Positions 1 to 11,135 are shown, counted from the first letter of the stretch. The stretch: 64,000 nt of DNA from Diabrotica undecimpunctata (GCF_040954645.1 NC_092806.1:26933644-26997643); one strand, 5' to 3'. Numbers and translations: made by a program. Notes: generated by a model from the letters alone, not told the origin.

Positions 1-540
1 GTGATAAACATTTAATTGAGTGTGTGAGAAACTACCCTGCTATTTATGATATGGCTCACCTGAAATACCTGGACAGAAACCACAACAGTTCATTGGGGAA
101 GAAAATAGCTGAACTCTCCCTCCGATTTCATTTTTACCCATTCTGGGTGGAATGCGCATCGTCTTTTCCTTCTTTTATCTTTATCCAAAGCTAAAGCTAT
201 CGCCAGCAATTCCATGTTTGTAAAATTTATTTTTTATAGGCACTCATGACACTAGCAAATAAAACTAGTTTAGACTAACATTTAATTGAGTGTGTGAGGA
301 TGTACCCAGCTATTTATGATATAGCTCATCTGAAATACCTGGACAGCAACCACAAAAGTTCATTGTGGAAGAAAATAGCTGAACTCTCCCCTTTGATTTC
401 CTTTTTACCAATTCTGGATGGACTGCCCATTGCCTTTTCCTTCCTTCATCTTCATCCAAAGTTACAGCTATCGCTAGAAATTCCATGTTTGTAAAATTCA
501 TTTTTTAAACGCACTCAAGAAACTCACAAATAAAACCAGT
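1..540 (-). repeat. Tandemly duplicated PIF/Harbinger-like N-terminal fragment
   Basis: Two diverged copies of a roughly 270-bp unit lie head to tail (the same sequence recurs from position 7 to position 277). On the minus strand copy 1 encodes a 41-residue ORF (215 down to 90) starting MELLAIALALDKD, and copy 2 the same region (about 485 down to 310). The layout (hydrophobic start, acidic then basic patch, HPEWVK-type motif, then EFSYFLP) resembles the N-terminus of HARBI1/PIF-Harbinger nucleases and parallels the clearer Harbinger fragment at 52078-52359. Copy 2 carries a one-base insertion after the KRKSKG segment that breaks the frame. Both copies are dead. The duplication is seen directly; the Harbinger assignment is inferred from a short motif. 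Confidence 0.55.
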
Positions 541-664
541 TTGGAAAAATTCGTGCAGAATTGGGAAGCTGGAAGCGACCCGTCGTAGCATAAATCAAAA
601 CCTCGTGCGGAGCTTGGTTGTTCCAAGTCGCGCCTTAACATATCAACCTTTATGCTGAACACTA

Positions 665-693
665 TAGTGTATTTTTATGTATGAGAGAGTAAT
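665..693 (+). repeat. Left TIR of Sailor-like element
   Basis: It begins TAGTGTATTTTTATG and ends GAGAGAGTAAT. It pairs with 2945-2973 on the other strand with three mismatches. The TA at 663-664 is the target duplication. Confidence 0.9.
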
Positions 694-1290
694 AAAACAA
701 TAAATTATGTATGCAAATCCCTAAACTGTTGATAACTTGGTGACTCAATGAAAAACAGATATTTGTCAACAAGTTTACAGAAGTATATAGGAAAACAATT
801 TTAAATTGAGTATGACCACCAGGTATAAAGGTTGGAGCAGAATAGAATACAATAGTTGTGAGGGTTACTAATCCCTAAATAAGGTTGCCAGTGTCGGAGT
901 GATGGAGGTTAACAGGTACTAATGAATTTGCAAGAAATGTAAGATGTTTATTTTATTGGTTATATATAACCAATAAAAGTTTAATAAGTACCTACCTATT
1001 TGCAAAATAAAGTTTAATTCTTTAGATAAAATAAAACGTTTTATTTTATCCGAAATGAGTGCATTCCACGAAGTAAGGGTTTCAACAATCAAACATTTAA
1101 TTCTTTAATTCCAGGAATCTACGACAGTAATTGACTAGATAATTACCTTCTAAACTTATTCCACAGAAAATGTGATAGTGGGTTTTTCCATTTTGTAGGA
1201 AGGTCTAAGTGGCGTATTCAAAATTCTTAACAGTTCACTAAAAGTAGGTACTTCAGTTGCAAGGTGCAGTTTATTGTGTATACTAATGTT

Positions 1291-2631
1291 ATGGAAAATT
1301 TGGAAGTGCCGTGTAAACGCCGAAAAATTGGTCCTCTAACAGTTAATGAAAAAACATTAATATTTAATTGTTTTAAATCATTTACAGACAAACGTTTATG
1401 TGAAAGTGTTGATGAGACCGTTGAGTTAGTTAGCAGTACACTTGGTGTTGGGAAATCTACGATTTACAGAGTTATTAAAGAAGAGAAATGTGGTAGTTTT
1501 CAAATGCCACGTAATGCTCCAGGGAAACCAAAATTTCAAATAGAATATCATTTTAAAGAAGGACTTCGACGAAAAGTTCATGAATTCTTCTTTAGACAAG
1601 AATTTCCAACATTGGATAAAGTTCTTGTCTCAGTTCGAGATGATAAGGATTACCCAGAAATGAGTCGAAGTACGTTATGGAAACTTTTAAAAGAAATAGG
1701 CTTCCGCTGGAAAAAGAATCCCAGAAAGTCTATTTTATTAGAAAGAAGCGATATTGTCATATGGAGAAGATATTTTCTAAGAACCATAAAGGAAATGAGA
1801 AACCAAAAAAGAAAAATATTTTATCTTGATGAAACATGGATCAACGAGGGTCATACACCAAATAAATTTTGGCAGGATGAAACTGTTACAAGTCAAAGGC
1901 ACGCTTTTGTAAATAACTTATCTACTGGTTTAAACCCACCATCAGGAAAGGGACGCAGGCTGATAATAGTACACATTGGCAGTTCAGACGGTTTTGTTGA
2001 AGGTGGTTTATTAACTTTTGAATCAACTCGTACCGGTGACTACCATGAAGACATGAACGCTGATGTCTTTCAAGAATGGTTCGAACAAATGATATATCTT
2101 CTTCCTAAGAACTGTGTAATAGTAATGGATAATGCAAGTTATCACTCCAGACTTATAGAAGGACTGCCCACAACCAAGTGGTTAAAAAAAGACTTGCAGA
2201 ATTGGCTGAGTTCAAAAAATATTCCGTACCATCCCGGATCTATAAGAAAGGAACTTTATTCGTTGTATGCCCTTCATAAAGAAAAATTTAAAAAATACGA
2301 AATTGATGAAATTGCCAAAAATCGTGGAATGACAGTACTTAGATCCCCACCATATCATTGTGAATTAAACCAGATTGAACTGGTATGGGCACAGATAAAG
2401 AGTGAAGTTTCAAGAAAAAATACCACTTTTAAAATTCATGATGTTAAACAGTTGTTTTTGGAGGCCGTAAATAATGTAAAACCTGAAAACTGGGAAAAGG
2501 CAGTAAATCACACTATTAAAGAAGAGGAAAAAATGTGGAAGCTGGACAATATTACTGATAAAATGATCGAGCCAGTTATTATAAATCTTGGTTCTGAAAG
2601 TTCATCTTCTGAATCTGATTTGGATTTGTAA
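1291..2631 (+). CDS. DDE transposase with DD82E spacing (DDE_3-type, Sailor-like)
   Basis: An intact 446-residue transposase. The open frame runs back to a GTG at 1264, but the first ATG is 1291 (MENLEVPCKRRKIG), which I take as the start. Residues roughly 1-80 form a basic N-terminal helix-turn-helix region (ending near GKSTIYRVIKEE). The catalytic triad is readable: first D in YLDETW, second D in VMDNASYH, and E in HCELNQIELVW. Counting residues gives exactly 82 between the second D and the E. That is far from the 34-41 of canonical Tc1/mariner families and matches the spacing I recall being described for the Sailor (DD82E) group. The C-terminus is acidic and serine-rich (SESSSSESDLDL). The product would cut and paste DNA at TA sites in the nucleus. 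It lies inside matching TIRs with no inactivating lesion. Confidence 0.9.
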   Translation: MENLEVPCKRRKIGPLTVNEKTLIFNCFKSFTDKRLCESVDETVELVSSTLGVGKSTIYRVIKEEKCGSFQMPRNAPGKPKFQIEYHFKEGLRRKVHEFFFRQEFPTLDKVLVSVRDDKDYPEMSRSTLWKLLKEIGFRWKKNPRKSILLERSDIVIWRRYFLRTIKEMRNQKRKIFYLDETWINEGHTPNKFWQDETVTSQRHAFVNNLSTGLNPPSGKGRRLIIVHIGSSDGFVEGGLLTFESTRTGDYHEDMNADVFQEWFEQMIYLLPKNCVIVMDNASYHSRLIEGLPTTKWLKKDLQNWLSSKNIPYHPGSIRKELYSLYALHKEKFKKYEIDEIAKNRGMTVLRSPPYHCELNQIELVWAQIKSEVSRKNTTFKIHDVKQLFLEAVNNVKPENWEKAVNHTIKEEEKMWKLDNITDKMIEPVIINLGSESSSSESDLDL

Positions 2632-2944
2632 CAAGTAGCTGTAAGTTTTATATTAATATTTTTATTCATCTATTTAACATGCCTTAGACGGTTTTAAAAA
2701 CTCTTTTTCTCTTTTGTAATTTTTAAAAATTAAAAAAAATGTGAATTTTTTAAAACCCTTTTTAATGTAGGCCAGTCAGTTCTAATATAGTGTGTGATAA
2801 AAGAGGTCACTTTTGTTTACATAGACATAACACTTTATAACACTGAAATAATTCATTTATTTTTTACAATTATTCAAAGTAATTTTTCAATTAATCTTGA
2901 GCACGCCCATGGAGTGGTCGGAGCTACCAGTTAAAATTATGCTA

Positions 2945-2973
2945 ATTACTCTCTCGTTCATAAAAATAAACTA
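2945..2973 (-). repeat. Right TIR of Sailor-like element
   Basis: Inverted copy of 665-693, beginning ATTACTCTCTCG, followed by TA at 2974-2975. Confidence 0.9.
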
Positions 2974-2975
2974 TA

Positions 2976-3944
2976 ATAGAGTAGTTTTATAGCAATGCGT
3001 AACAAATGATCTTAAAAGTGATGGTAATTTAAATGAAAATACCTGTGATCTAGTGACCTTTAAAGTAAGACAGAAAAGAGTTATTGTTCAGAATTATATT
3101 ACATACCAAAATAGTACCATTTATACATTTTAATCTGGTTACACCCAATAGTGAGTTTATTTATTCAGACAGCCTATCAATCTATATCCATTTTTAATCT
3201 GTCTCTTATATCATCATTGTCCTAAATAAAATCGTGTTCACATGTAATAGTCACTATTTACATTTTTCGATTAACACAAACCACTATATCGGTTCATACA
3301 ATTTTAATCTCTTCGTTTTTATTTAGTTTCACCTCAACGTTTGATATGTCTCACGAATATGATTGATTGATTACCGGTATTTACATTTAGCCAGATTTGT
3401 ATCGAGGAGAAGAATGCGTAGCTTTTACAGAGCGGAACAACTGAGTAAAATCTATAAATAAAACACTGAAAACAACTGTTTTGGAAATTGTTACAAATAT
3501 TTATTTGAAAGTAATTGATTCTGTTTTGATAAAGATTCTTTTTTTATTATATAAAGACCATAGCGCATCAATCTTTTAGGTTATTTTAAATGCAGTTTTA
3601 ATGTTAATAATATATCATTTACAATGAAATAGACATTTCATCAAAACTGATAAGAAGAATAGTCTCTATGAAAATTAATAATATCTAATTATAACATGAA
3701 AGGCTTGATATTATTTGCTTCACCTAATAGTCTGTATAAAGTATCTGACATTTTAAATAAACGTTCTTGTTGATCCATTTTTTTATACATCTATGAGCAC
3801 ATTTTTAACAGAAAGATGAACGGAAATGCAAGACCATGATTTTTTCGTCCTCTTTATACCTTGTAATTTATTAAAAACCGATTGAGACCATTGGTTTAGC
3901 TAAGAATTCAGATTTTTTTTAACATCTCATTTATTTGCGACATG
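2976..3944. other. AT-rich stretch, nothing recognised
   Basis: No ORF of note, no TIR pair and no recognisable protein homology on either strand. It is the ancient target DNA between the Sailor-like element and the next LINE. Confidence 0.4.
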
Positions 3945-3957
3945 AAATATAAATTAC
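3945..3957. repeat. Target-site duplication of LINE 3958-5214 (left)
   Basis: Thirteen bases repeated at 5215-5227 with one mismatch. They mark the insertion boundaries of the group T LINE copy. Confidence 0.75.
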
Positions 3958-5214
3958 ATGGACAGATTATATGGGAAGATACTGCGAGAAAAGATAGAGC
4001 AAGCGATAAAAGGCAAAATCGGGGAGGATCAGGCAGGCTTCACGGCAGGAAGATCATGCATAGACCACATATACACACTGGAACAACTGTTGGAAAAGAA
4101 AAAAGCAAAAAATAGAGATATACATTTGGCATTTGTGGACCTGAGAAAGGAGTATGACTCTGTACCAAGGTCAGAACTATGGGAGGCAATGTACAAATTA
4201 GAAATACAGACGGAACTCATAGAAGCTACAAAAGCTCTGTATAAAGAAAATAAAGTGTCCATTAAAATGGGAACAAGAATCATAGGACACTTCACCACAA
4301 CAAAAGGGCTCCTGCAGGGTTATTCCACATCTCCAACCCTATTTAAAATATACTTAGAGAAAGCCTTGACTACATGGAAAAGAAAATGCGAAAGCATGGG
4401 AGTACCGGTACAGAATGAATACATGTATACTTTAAGCTTTGCAGACGATCAAGTAGTGATTGCACAAGACCAAGACGACCTCAGGTATGATGTCAGACAA
4501 GATGAAGAAACTACAAGAAGAATATACCAAGGCTGGCCTAGATATTAACCTCGCGAAAACAGAGTACCTATCTACAAGTGAAGAAGACATAGAAGATCTA
4601 CAGATTGATGACAACGTAACAATCAAAGGAAAGGATAAATTCAAATACTTGGGGTTTATAATCACGAAAAAGGCGACAACAGAGGAAGAAATTACACAAA
4701 GATTAGGACAAACAAGAACAGCAATCCGACTGTATGATGGGATAGACACCTAAATATGAAGACAAAAACACAGATTTATAAAACATTAGTGCGAAGTATT
4801 ATGACATATGAAGCTGAAAATTGGATCATAAACAAGAAAAACAGCAGTAAGATAGTAGCAACCGAGATGGAATGCCTGCGAAGATGCTGCAGAGTAACAA
4901 GAATGGATAGGAGTGACGAAATAAAGCAAAAAAACATCAATAGAAACAGACATACTAACATATATAGAAAAAAAAAGACTAAAGTGGAATGGACATGTAA
5001 GAAGAACTAGCGACAGCAGATGGATAAAGAGAATAACCAAATGGAGCCCCATAGGAAGGAGGAAAAGAGGACGACCCCGAAAATCCTAAAGGAACGAAGT
5101 AGACGACGCCATGAGTAAGAGAGGCCTAAACGATGGAGAATGGGACAACAGAGAGAGATGGAAACGGTTGAGCGAGGGAAGCCAGTGAATAATGTAGAAT
5201 CCCTGAATATATAT
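3958..5214 (+). mobile_element. 5'-truncated LINE (group T) with 13-bp target duplication
   Basis: A non-LTR retrotransposon copy truncated inside the reverse transcriptase. Readable RT blocks include EDQAGFTAGRSCIDH, AFVDLRKEYDSV (motif A), a changed motif B (LLQGYSTSPTLF) and SFADDQV (motif C). After a frame break near 4500 the frame resumes at 4460-4753. A second break follows a small deletion around 4737, relative to the copy at 57065. The last frame, 4756-5010, reaches the C-terminal cysteine/basic region and stops early. Flanking repeats aaatataaa(t/c)tac at 3945-3957 and 5215-5227 are the target duplication (one mismatch). It ends in a short AT-rich tail. Three frames are broken, so the copy is dead. 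RTE-like affinity is my inference. Confidence 0.88.
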
Positions 5215-5227
5215 AAATATAAACTAC

Positions 5228-5750
5228 AATAAGTAAATAATTTGTTATTCTACGGATAATTTATAGCAAAAATGTCTTATGACAATTTCCTTCTTCTTCT
5301 TTAGATGCTGTCATTAATCTTCAAACTAATTTTTTTGGTACTGAATACAGTTTTTTACGTAGAATCTAAATCTGCAATCAAAAGTGGCGTTTCTATATAA
5401 GATCTCCAAGTTGCCCTCCGCCCCACCCACAAGGGGTGGGTGTGAGGGTCATATTTGGTCATTAAATAGATTTTTGAAAAATATTGAAAACGTGTTTTTC
5501 AGGTTTTCGATCTAATGTAAATTTTAGGTTTAAAAACATAAATGATGTATCCTCAGTATGTTATTGACTTACTAATAGTAGTATTTCCTTTTTATTGATT
5601 TCCTCTTTTAATATGGGTAACCAGATCCTACTGCATTCTGCCGAAGAATTTGAGACGCAATTGATCTCATGTAGCATAATTACTACTCAAAAATAATCTG
5701 CATAGCTGATTATTTTAAGTTGTTTTTCTCAGATTTGGTATCCTTTTATA
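5228..5750. other. Intergenic, small GC-rich hairpin only
   Basis: Mostly AT-rich. Around 5418-5442 there is a local GC-rich inverted repeat (CCCACCC opposite GGGTGGG). No coding homology was seen. Confidence 0.4.
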
Positions 5751-5754
5751 GTTC

Positions 5755-6560
5755 CTACTTTTTTAATATTTCATCCACAATCAGGATGAACAATAGAGGA
5801 GTCAGGGAATCTCCCTGTCTTATTCCATTGCCAGCTTCAATAGGGTCAGTTAGTTCTTCTACTTTTACTTTTATTGTGTTATTTTGGTAGACATTTTCGA
5901 TAGTTTTGACTATTCCTAGAGGTATCACTCTTGCGTACAATAAGTGGATAACGTTCTTTATTTGACTCGGTCAAATGCCTTCTTAAGGTACACGAAATAT
6001 AAATACATCGGTTTTTTGTATTCTAATGATTTCTCTTGTACTTGCCTCATTATAAATATAGCGTCGGTGCATGATCTTCCTGACCTAAAACTTTGTTGTT
6101 CTTCTGCTAGTGTTATAATTTGAGCCAGTTTATTTATTATCACATTGGTTGTAAATTTTAGTTTTGTGTTTAATAAATTAATTACTATGTAATTTTCCGA
6201 GTTCGATTTGTCTCCTTTTTAAAGAGAGGTATGAGGATGTTTGATCTCCATTCTTGGGTAATTCTGTTTTAGTTTAATATTTCTTAAATTAGTTTTAATA
6301 ATTCCTTTACATCTTCCTCCTCAATATACATTTTTTCGTTTGTCGGTACCTCTGGTGTTGGTGGTTCATTATCGCCAAATTTAGTAAATAGGGATCGAAA
6401 GTAGTCAGTCCATGGTTCGTTTTTATTAGTTTGTTCATCTCTTTTCTTTGTCCTCTTATCATTATCCATATTTCTTTTTGTGTTCCGTAGATGTCGTGTT
6501 CCATCTGTTTTGAGAAGCTCTGCCAGTGTTCCCCTTTTATTTGTCTAACTATATGTCATT
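5755..6560 (-). pseudogene. LINE reverse transcriptase remnant (group R-like)
   Basis: Read on the minus strand from 6560 downward, the pieces come in the right order for a LINE ORF2. First is a linker with PWTDYFRSLFTKFGDNEP (6469-6284). Next is the RT finger/palm start AEEQQSFRSGRSCTDAI...YFVYLKKAFDRV (6143-5958). Then comes the motif B region GNGIRQGDSLTPLLFILIVDEILK (5940-5755), truncated before the YADD motif. Each piece is in a different frame, with stops between, so the copy is an old pseudogene. A jockey-type fragment on the opposite strand abuts it at 6545. Confidence 0.8.
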
Positions 6561-6905
6561 CTTATGCATATTAACTTACGCATGCTAAGCTTATCATTAT
6601 TTCCAAGAATATGGAAATTCCCTGAAACAATCATGATACCTCAACACGGAAACAGATTAATGAAGTAACATATTATAGACCCATCAGTCTGATATCTGTT
6701 TGAAAGATTACTACTACAAGAATGTTACGCTGATCATGAATATATAAGAGTACCACCAAAAAATCCTTTTGGTTTTCGAGAAAATCACTCCACTGCCCAA
6801 CAAGTCCATCAAATGATAAATGATATATTAAAAAACCTTGAACACAAACAATACTGCAATGCTCTATTCCTGGACATTTCTTAAGGTTTTGACACAGTCT
6901 GTCAT
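6545..6905 (+). pseudogene. Jockey-type LINE reverse transcriptase fragment
   Basis: Plus-strand frames read YYRPISLISV (6664-6700), then FGFRENHSTAQQVHQ and a block ending NALFLDIS-stop-GFDTV (about 6760-6900). These are the RT 'YRPISLL', 'FGFR..HST' and motif A ('FLDISKAFD') blocks of jockey-clade LINEs. At least one stop and several frame changes are present. It sits between two minus-strand group R fragments that overlap in content (6393-6560 and 6915-7105), so it may have split or joined them. Confidence 0.75.
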
Positions 6906-6914
6906 AATTAAAAG

Positions 6915-7099
6915 GGCAAATAGGGATTGAAAGTAGTCTGCCCATGTTTCCATCTGAATCTGTTTTGTTTTTATTAGTTCGTTTATCTCTTTTCTTTTAC
7001 CTCTGATCATTCTTCATTTTTCCTTTTGTGTTTCTTATAAGTCGTGTTCCATCTGTTTTGAGCAGCTCTGCCAGCGTTGCCTTTTTATTTGTCTAAGTA
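6915..7099 (-). pseudogene. Second copy of LINE linker region
   Basis: The sequence is a diverged duplicate of 6393-6560. The shared stretch near 7040-7075 includes gtcgtgttccatctgttttg. It encodes the region upstream of the RT domain of a group R LINE. Only this linker survives. Confidence 0.6.
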
Positions 7100-8299
7100 C
7101 AGTTCTTCTTCTTCTTCCTTCTTGTATGTAGGCTTTAAACTTTGTATGTTTCTTTTTAAATATTAGCCTCCTGAGTTGTTTAAATTGTCGCACCATCTTT
7201 TTCTTGGTCTGCCACTACTTCTTCGTCTATTTGGTGACTTATCTCATGCTATTCGTACTATCCTATCCTCCGCCATTCTACTAATGTGTTCGTTCCACTC
7301 CTGTTTTCGTTTTGTTACCCATCCATTTATGTCTTCTATATACATGTTCTTCCTATGTTTTCGCTTCTCTCCCTATCCAACAGACTTTTTCCTAATCTTC
7401 GTCGGAGTATTTTCATCTCTGTTGTTTCTAGTAGCTGTCTCGTTTTAGATGTGTCAGGTCTTGTCTCCGCCGTGTATGTTAATATAGGTCTAATTGCTGC
7501 TTTATAGATTCTTGTTTTTGTGTCTTGTCTTAGGTGTTTGCTCTTCCAGATTGTGTTATTAAGAGATCCCGCCGCTTTACTTGCTTTTAAGCTTTGTTGT
7601 CGTTCTTTAACATCGCCGTAACTAGTTATATCTATTCCCAGATATCTAAACCTTGCTTCCTACTAAATTATTGTCCCATCAACTTCGATTTTACATCGTA
7701 GTGGGTATTTAGATGTTGTCATACATTTGTTTTTTTGCTGATATTATCATATTGTATTTCTTGGCTGTTGTATTGAAGATGTCTGTTGATCTTTGAAGTT
7801 CGTCTAACTAAAGTATTCGTTTCATTTCTGATTCGTTTATAGTGGTTGCCTGTTGTTTTTGTCGTCTTTGGTATTGTAAAAAGGCTTTCTTCTTTTCTTC
7901 ACTTCCTCTTTAAACCATGGATTTTTTGTTTTTGATATGTTTGTGTTCGTTACTCTTCCCTCTGTAAGTGATTCTCTTACTGCGTTAATTATGTTATTTT
8001 TAAGTTTTTCCCAGCTTTCCTCGATGTTATCGTTTTCTAATATTTCATTCTCAGCGATCTTCTCTTTTTCTCTATAAGTATTCCGTGGATTCCGTATTTG
8101 GTCCTTCGACTCTGATTTTTGTTTGTGTTAGCGCCGCTTTCTTGTTTGTGAAGTATTTCATGATGATTCTTATTTTACATAATACTAGGCTATGCTCGCT
8201 ACCTACATCTGCTGAGTTGTTGTTTGGGCTTGTTATTTTCTGGGCCGTATACTCCGTTGATGCTCAGGTCTTCCTTATCCATTTTTATCTTTGGTGTTT
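7100..8299 (-). pseudogene. Internally deleted LINE (group R): endonuclease end, linker, C-terminus
   Basis: Minus-strand homology runs from the end of an APE-type endonuclease (DVGSEHSLVLCKIRI, near 8190) through a linker (NPWFKEEVKKKKAFLQYQRRQ, near 7900). It then jumps directly to the post-YADD part of the RT (EARFRYLGIDITS, near 7650) and the C-terminal domain (EWNEHISRMAEDRIVRIA and GRPRKRW, near 7200-7300). The RT core is missing between about 7740 and 7830. The 3' end carries a GAA-type tail (cttcttcttc on the plus strand, near 7107). Multiple stops mark it as dead. Confidence 0.78.
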
Positions 8300-9480
8300 C
8301 TCTACAATCCCTAGTTAGATTCCATAACTCCAAACTAAGATTTTGTTTTGAAGAGTCAGTCGTGATCTTTTAACTATTAACCAGTAGAGTCTACTGAGTT
8401 TGGCACCTAATCATTTCTCTTTCGTGAATATGTGTTTCTTCCACATTAATCTACGTATTTGACATGGTTATTTGTTGCAACTGCTGATTATCTAATGATA
8501 TAGGTGGGCATGTAATTTTAAGATTGATAAACGTTATATGGACTGATGCTATCATTTGCAGTAATTTTCTACCGTTTTTACCAAAATTTTTATTTTGTCA
8601 TGGTTGGCCTGAAGTAGTTGGGAAGCAGTATCTGAATTTGGATATGAAGCTAGAATTGCTACGTACGTTGCTAGAAAGTCTACGTACATTGCTGTAGTGA
8701 TGTGAATGAATAAGGGAAAGTGAACATTATAAATTAGGAAGAGAACAGGTAAAAATATGCTACCCTGAGGCACTCCAGCTTTAATTGCATTTAGACTTGC
8801 GTACTGATCGTTGTTTTACTATAATAGAATATGTAAATCATTAAGTTAGGACTTACTTAATTATAAGGAAATAGTTTAGAAGAAGAACTACCTTCGTGAA
8901 GCAACTAACTTTAAGATTAACTATGTACAGCAAACCACTATGCCAGACCCTATGGAAAGCTTGAGAAATATACAAAAAAAAAACTGTTAAAAGTAATTCT
9001 TTTTGTTTAGAGCGTTGTTAATGAAATTACAGACGTGAATTTACTCTGCAAATGACGGCTGTTGTCTAAATCCAAACTAGTGGTTGAATATTATTTGGAT
9101 TTATAAAGCAGCAGCTTTTCAAAAATCTTTGACATCATTGGCAGTAGAAAATGGGTCTATAAGATTTAATGTCTTTCGTAGGCTTGTCTAGTTTAGGAGT
9201 TACCATAATTTGTGCAATTTTGTACAACAGGAGATAGTAACCAATCCTTTGAATTTCGTTTAATTTCTATGTTAAATACTGCAACCCTATTTTGGAAAGT
9301 TCTTTAAGAATTTTATATTCTAAAAACAATTGGAACTCGTTGGCAGTATCAAGGTTGTTGTCTGAAGGGTATGGCGGAAACACGTCCAATAGGCAAAAGA
9401 TTTGGCTTATTCCCTGTTGATCCTAGCCCAGCGTCCATTATACAATTGAATAGATTTGATTAGCTGCCCATTTAACTTCT
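8300..9480 (-). pseudogene. Jockey-clade LINE ORF2 remnant
   Basis: On the minus strand from 9480 downward: VFPPYPSDNNLDTANEFQLF (near 9370), KPTKDIKSYRPI (near 9170), then FEKLLLYKSK. Next come RVWHSGLLYIVNLKV (near 8960) and AGVPQGSIFLPVLFLIYN (motif B, 8790-8720). A motif C segment has drifted (DFLATYVAILASYPNSDTASQLLQANHDKI, 8680-8590). The end reads WKKHIFTKEK and KLSRLYWL (8450-8370). The blocks are collinear but in changing frames with stops. This is a fairly long, old, inactive jockey element; its 3' end abuts the group R LINE at 8300. Confidence 0.85.
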
Positions 9481-10027
9481 AGGATGCCTTCCAAAGTGAA
9501 TAAGTACTCTGAGACTTCTGTTGTTTAAATTGTATCCATAATGGTAAAATTCGAATGTTGATTGATCTGGCGCTAAGTAAGTGATGTTTTTACTGAAGAA
9601 ATTTCCATTTTAGTTCATCAAATTCTAAGAAATGACAACTTATTACCTTTGCTATCCTCACAAAGTGTTTTCGTACTCTCCTTCAAGTCTACCAGATCAC
9701 GTGTTTCAGTCTTGATAATCTTAATTTGTTGCTCTGAAAATATATAACGTATGCACAATTCATAAAAATCGTTAAGTTAAGAATAGCGGCGCCTTGCTCT
9801 TACCTTTTTGATAACGTCAAGCACTCCTAATTCTCTTAGAGTGTTCTCCTTACGTATTTTGTCATTTAATCATCTTAAAGTTCCTTTTCTTATCAGAGGT
9901 TGGAAATCATTGTGGCGATTTTAACTTTATTCACAGTTGTCCTAAATAATTCAGTTGAACTCATATTAAACCATTCCTTTAAATTTTTAAACCAAGGAAT
10001 TATTTGTCTCTAAATGCTACGCTTATC
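9481..10027. other. Gap between LINEs, weakly coding-like
   Basis: The minus strand shows short stretches such as WFKNLKEWFNMSSTELFR (near 9980) that could be older LINE sequence. I could not align them with confidence. No intact ORF. Confidence 0.3.
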
Positions 10028-11135
10028 GAACTAATTGAACAATGTCGAGATCGACTTCGAAAAAGCTTTCGATAAAGTACAACACCGAAGAATGGCAAAA
10101 ATACTGCAGAACACAGTATTAGATGACGAAGACGTGAGAATAATTGCCAATCTATACCGATATCAGAAAGCCATAATACGAATAGATCAACAAAAATCGA
10201 AAAAAATACCTATAAATCGTGGAGCAAGACAAGGATGTGTGTTTTCCCCTTTACTTTTTAATATGTATTCGGAAGAATTGTTTAAAGAGGCATTAGAAGA
10301 CGTAAATGAAGGCATATTTATTAACGGAGCACTTCTGAATAGTCTTAGATACGCAGATGACACAATACTCCTTGCGGACAGCAGAGAAGGACTACAGATC
10401 TTGGTTGATCGCATTACCCAATACTGGGAAAGGCGTGGAATGGCACTGAATACAAATAAAACAAAAATCATGGTGGTAAGCAAGAGCAAGATTGAGGAAG
10501 ACAGTGTTTATGCTAAAGGAAAACTTTTAGGCAGGATGCACAGATATCAGTACTTAGGTTGCGAACTAAATGAAGAACGGGATAGAAGTACAGAAATAAA
10601 ACGGCGTATTGAGATAGCTAGAAGTGCTTTTAATAAGATGAAAGCAATATTATGCAATGGAAAACTCAACATCGAAATTAGAACTAGAGTATTGAGATAC
10701 TACGTGTTCTCTGTCCTGTTGTATGGAGTTGAGTCCTGGACAATTATAGAGGTGACAGAGAAAACACTCATTAACTTTAAAATGTAGTGGTATCGAAGAA
10801 TGTGGAAAATATCTTGGACACAACACATAACAAATGCGGAAACGCTACGAAGAATGAAAAAAGATAAAGAAATACTCAACACTATAAAGAAAAGAAAAAT
10901 GAGCTACTTTGGTCACATACTAAGAAACGAGAAATACGAATTGATGCGGCTGGTCATACAAGGAAAGGTGGAAGGCAAAAGAGGACCGGGGAGAAGACGC
11001 ACGTCTGACTGAAGAATCTGAGACAATGGAGTGGGAAAACGTCAATAGAACTTTTCAGAACGGTTGCAGATAGAGTCAAATGGGCCATGATGATCGCTAA
11101 TGTCCTTAGGGATGGGGTACGTTAAGAAGAAGAAG
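10028..11135 (+). pseudogene. 5'-truncated LINE (group G), one stop and one frameshift from open
   Basis: It starts inside RT motif A (IDFEKAFDKVQH). It then has motif B GARQGCVFSPLLFNMYSEE, motif C LRYADDTILLAD, and a thumb region with YQYLGCEL. The C-terminal domain reads RRMWKISW, YFGHILRN and GKRGPGRRR. A single in-frame TAG at 10785-10787 interrupts an otherwise continuous frame from 10035 to 11012. A frameshift near 11010 then moves to the final NLRQWSG...VLRDGVR-stop. The tail is GAAGAAGAAG at about 11127. The few lesions suggest a fairly young insertion. The 5' truncation at motif A removes the endonuclease and the RT fingers. Confidence 0.88.

Larger units (their letters stand above)
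665..2973 (+). mobile_element. Complete DD82E (Sailor-like) Tc1/mariner-superfamily transposon
   Basis: The element is bounded by 29-bp terminal inverted repeats at 665-693 and 2945-2973 (26 of 29 positions pair). A TA dinucleotide stands outside each end (663-664 and 2974-2975), the expected TA target duplication of the IS630/Tc1/mariner superfamily. It is 2309 bp long and holds one intact transposase ORF (1291-2631). No frameshift or stop is visible, and the TIRs are nearly identical. Together these suggest a young and possibly autonomous copy. The 600-bp 5' leader between the left TIR and the ATG shows no other ORF. Confidence 0.9.

Noticed and set aside
1264..1290. Upstream GTG start for the Sailor-like transposase
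   Set aside because: Eukaryotic initiation favours the first ATG at 1291; the nine extra codons are leader.
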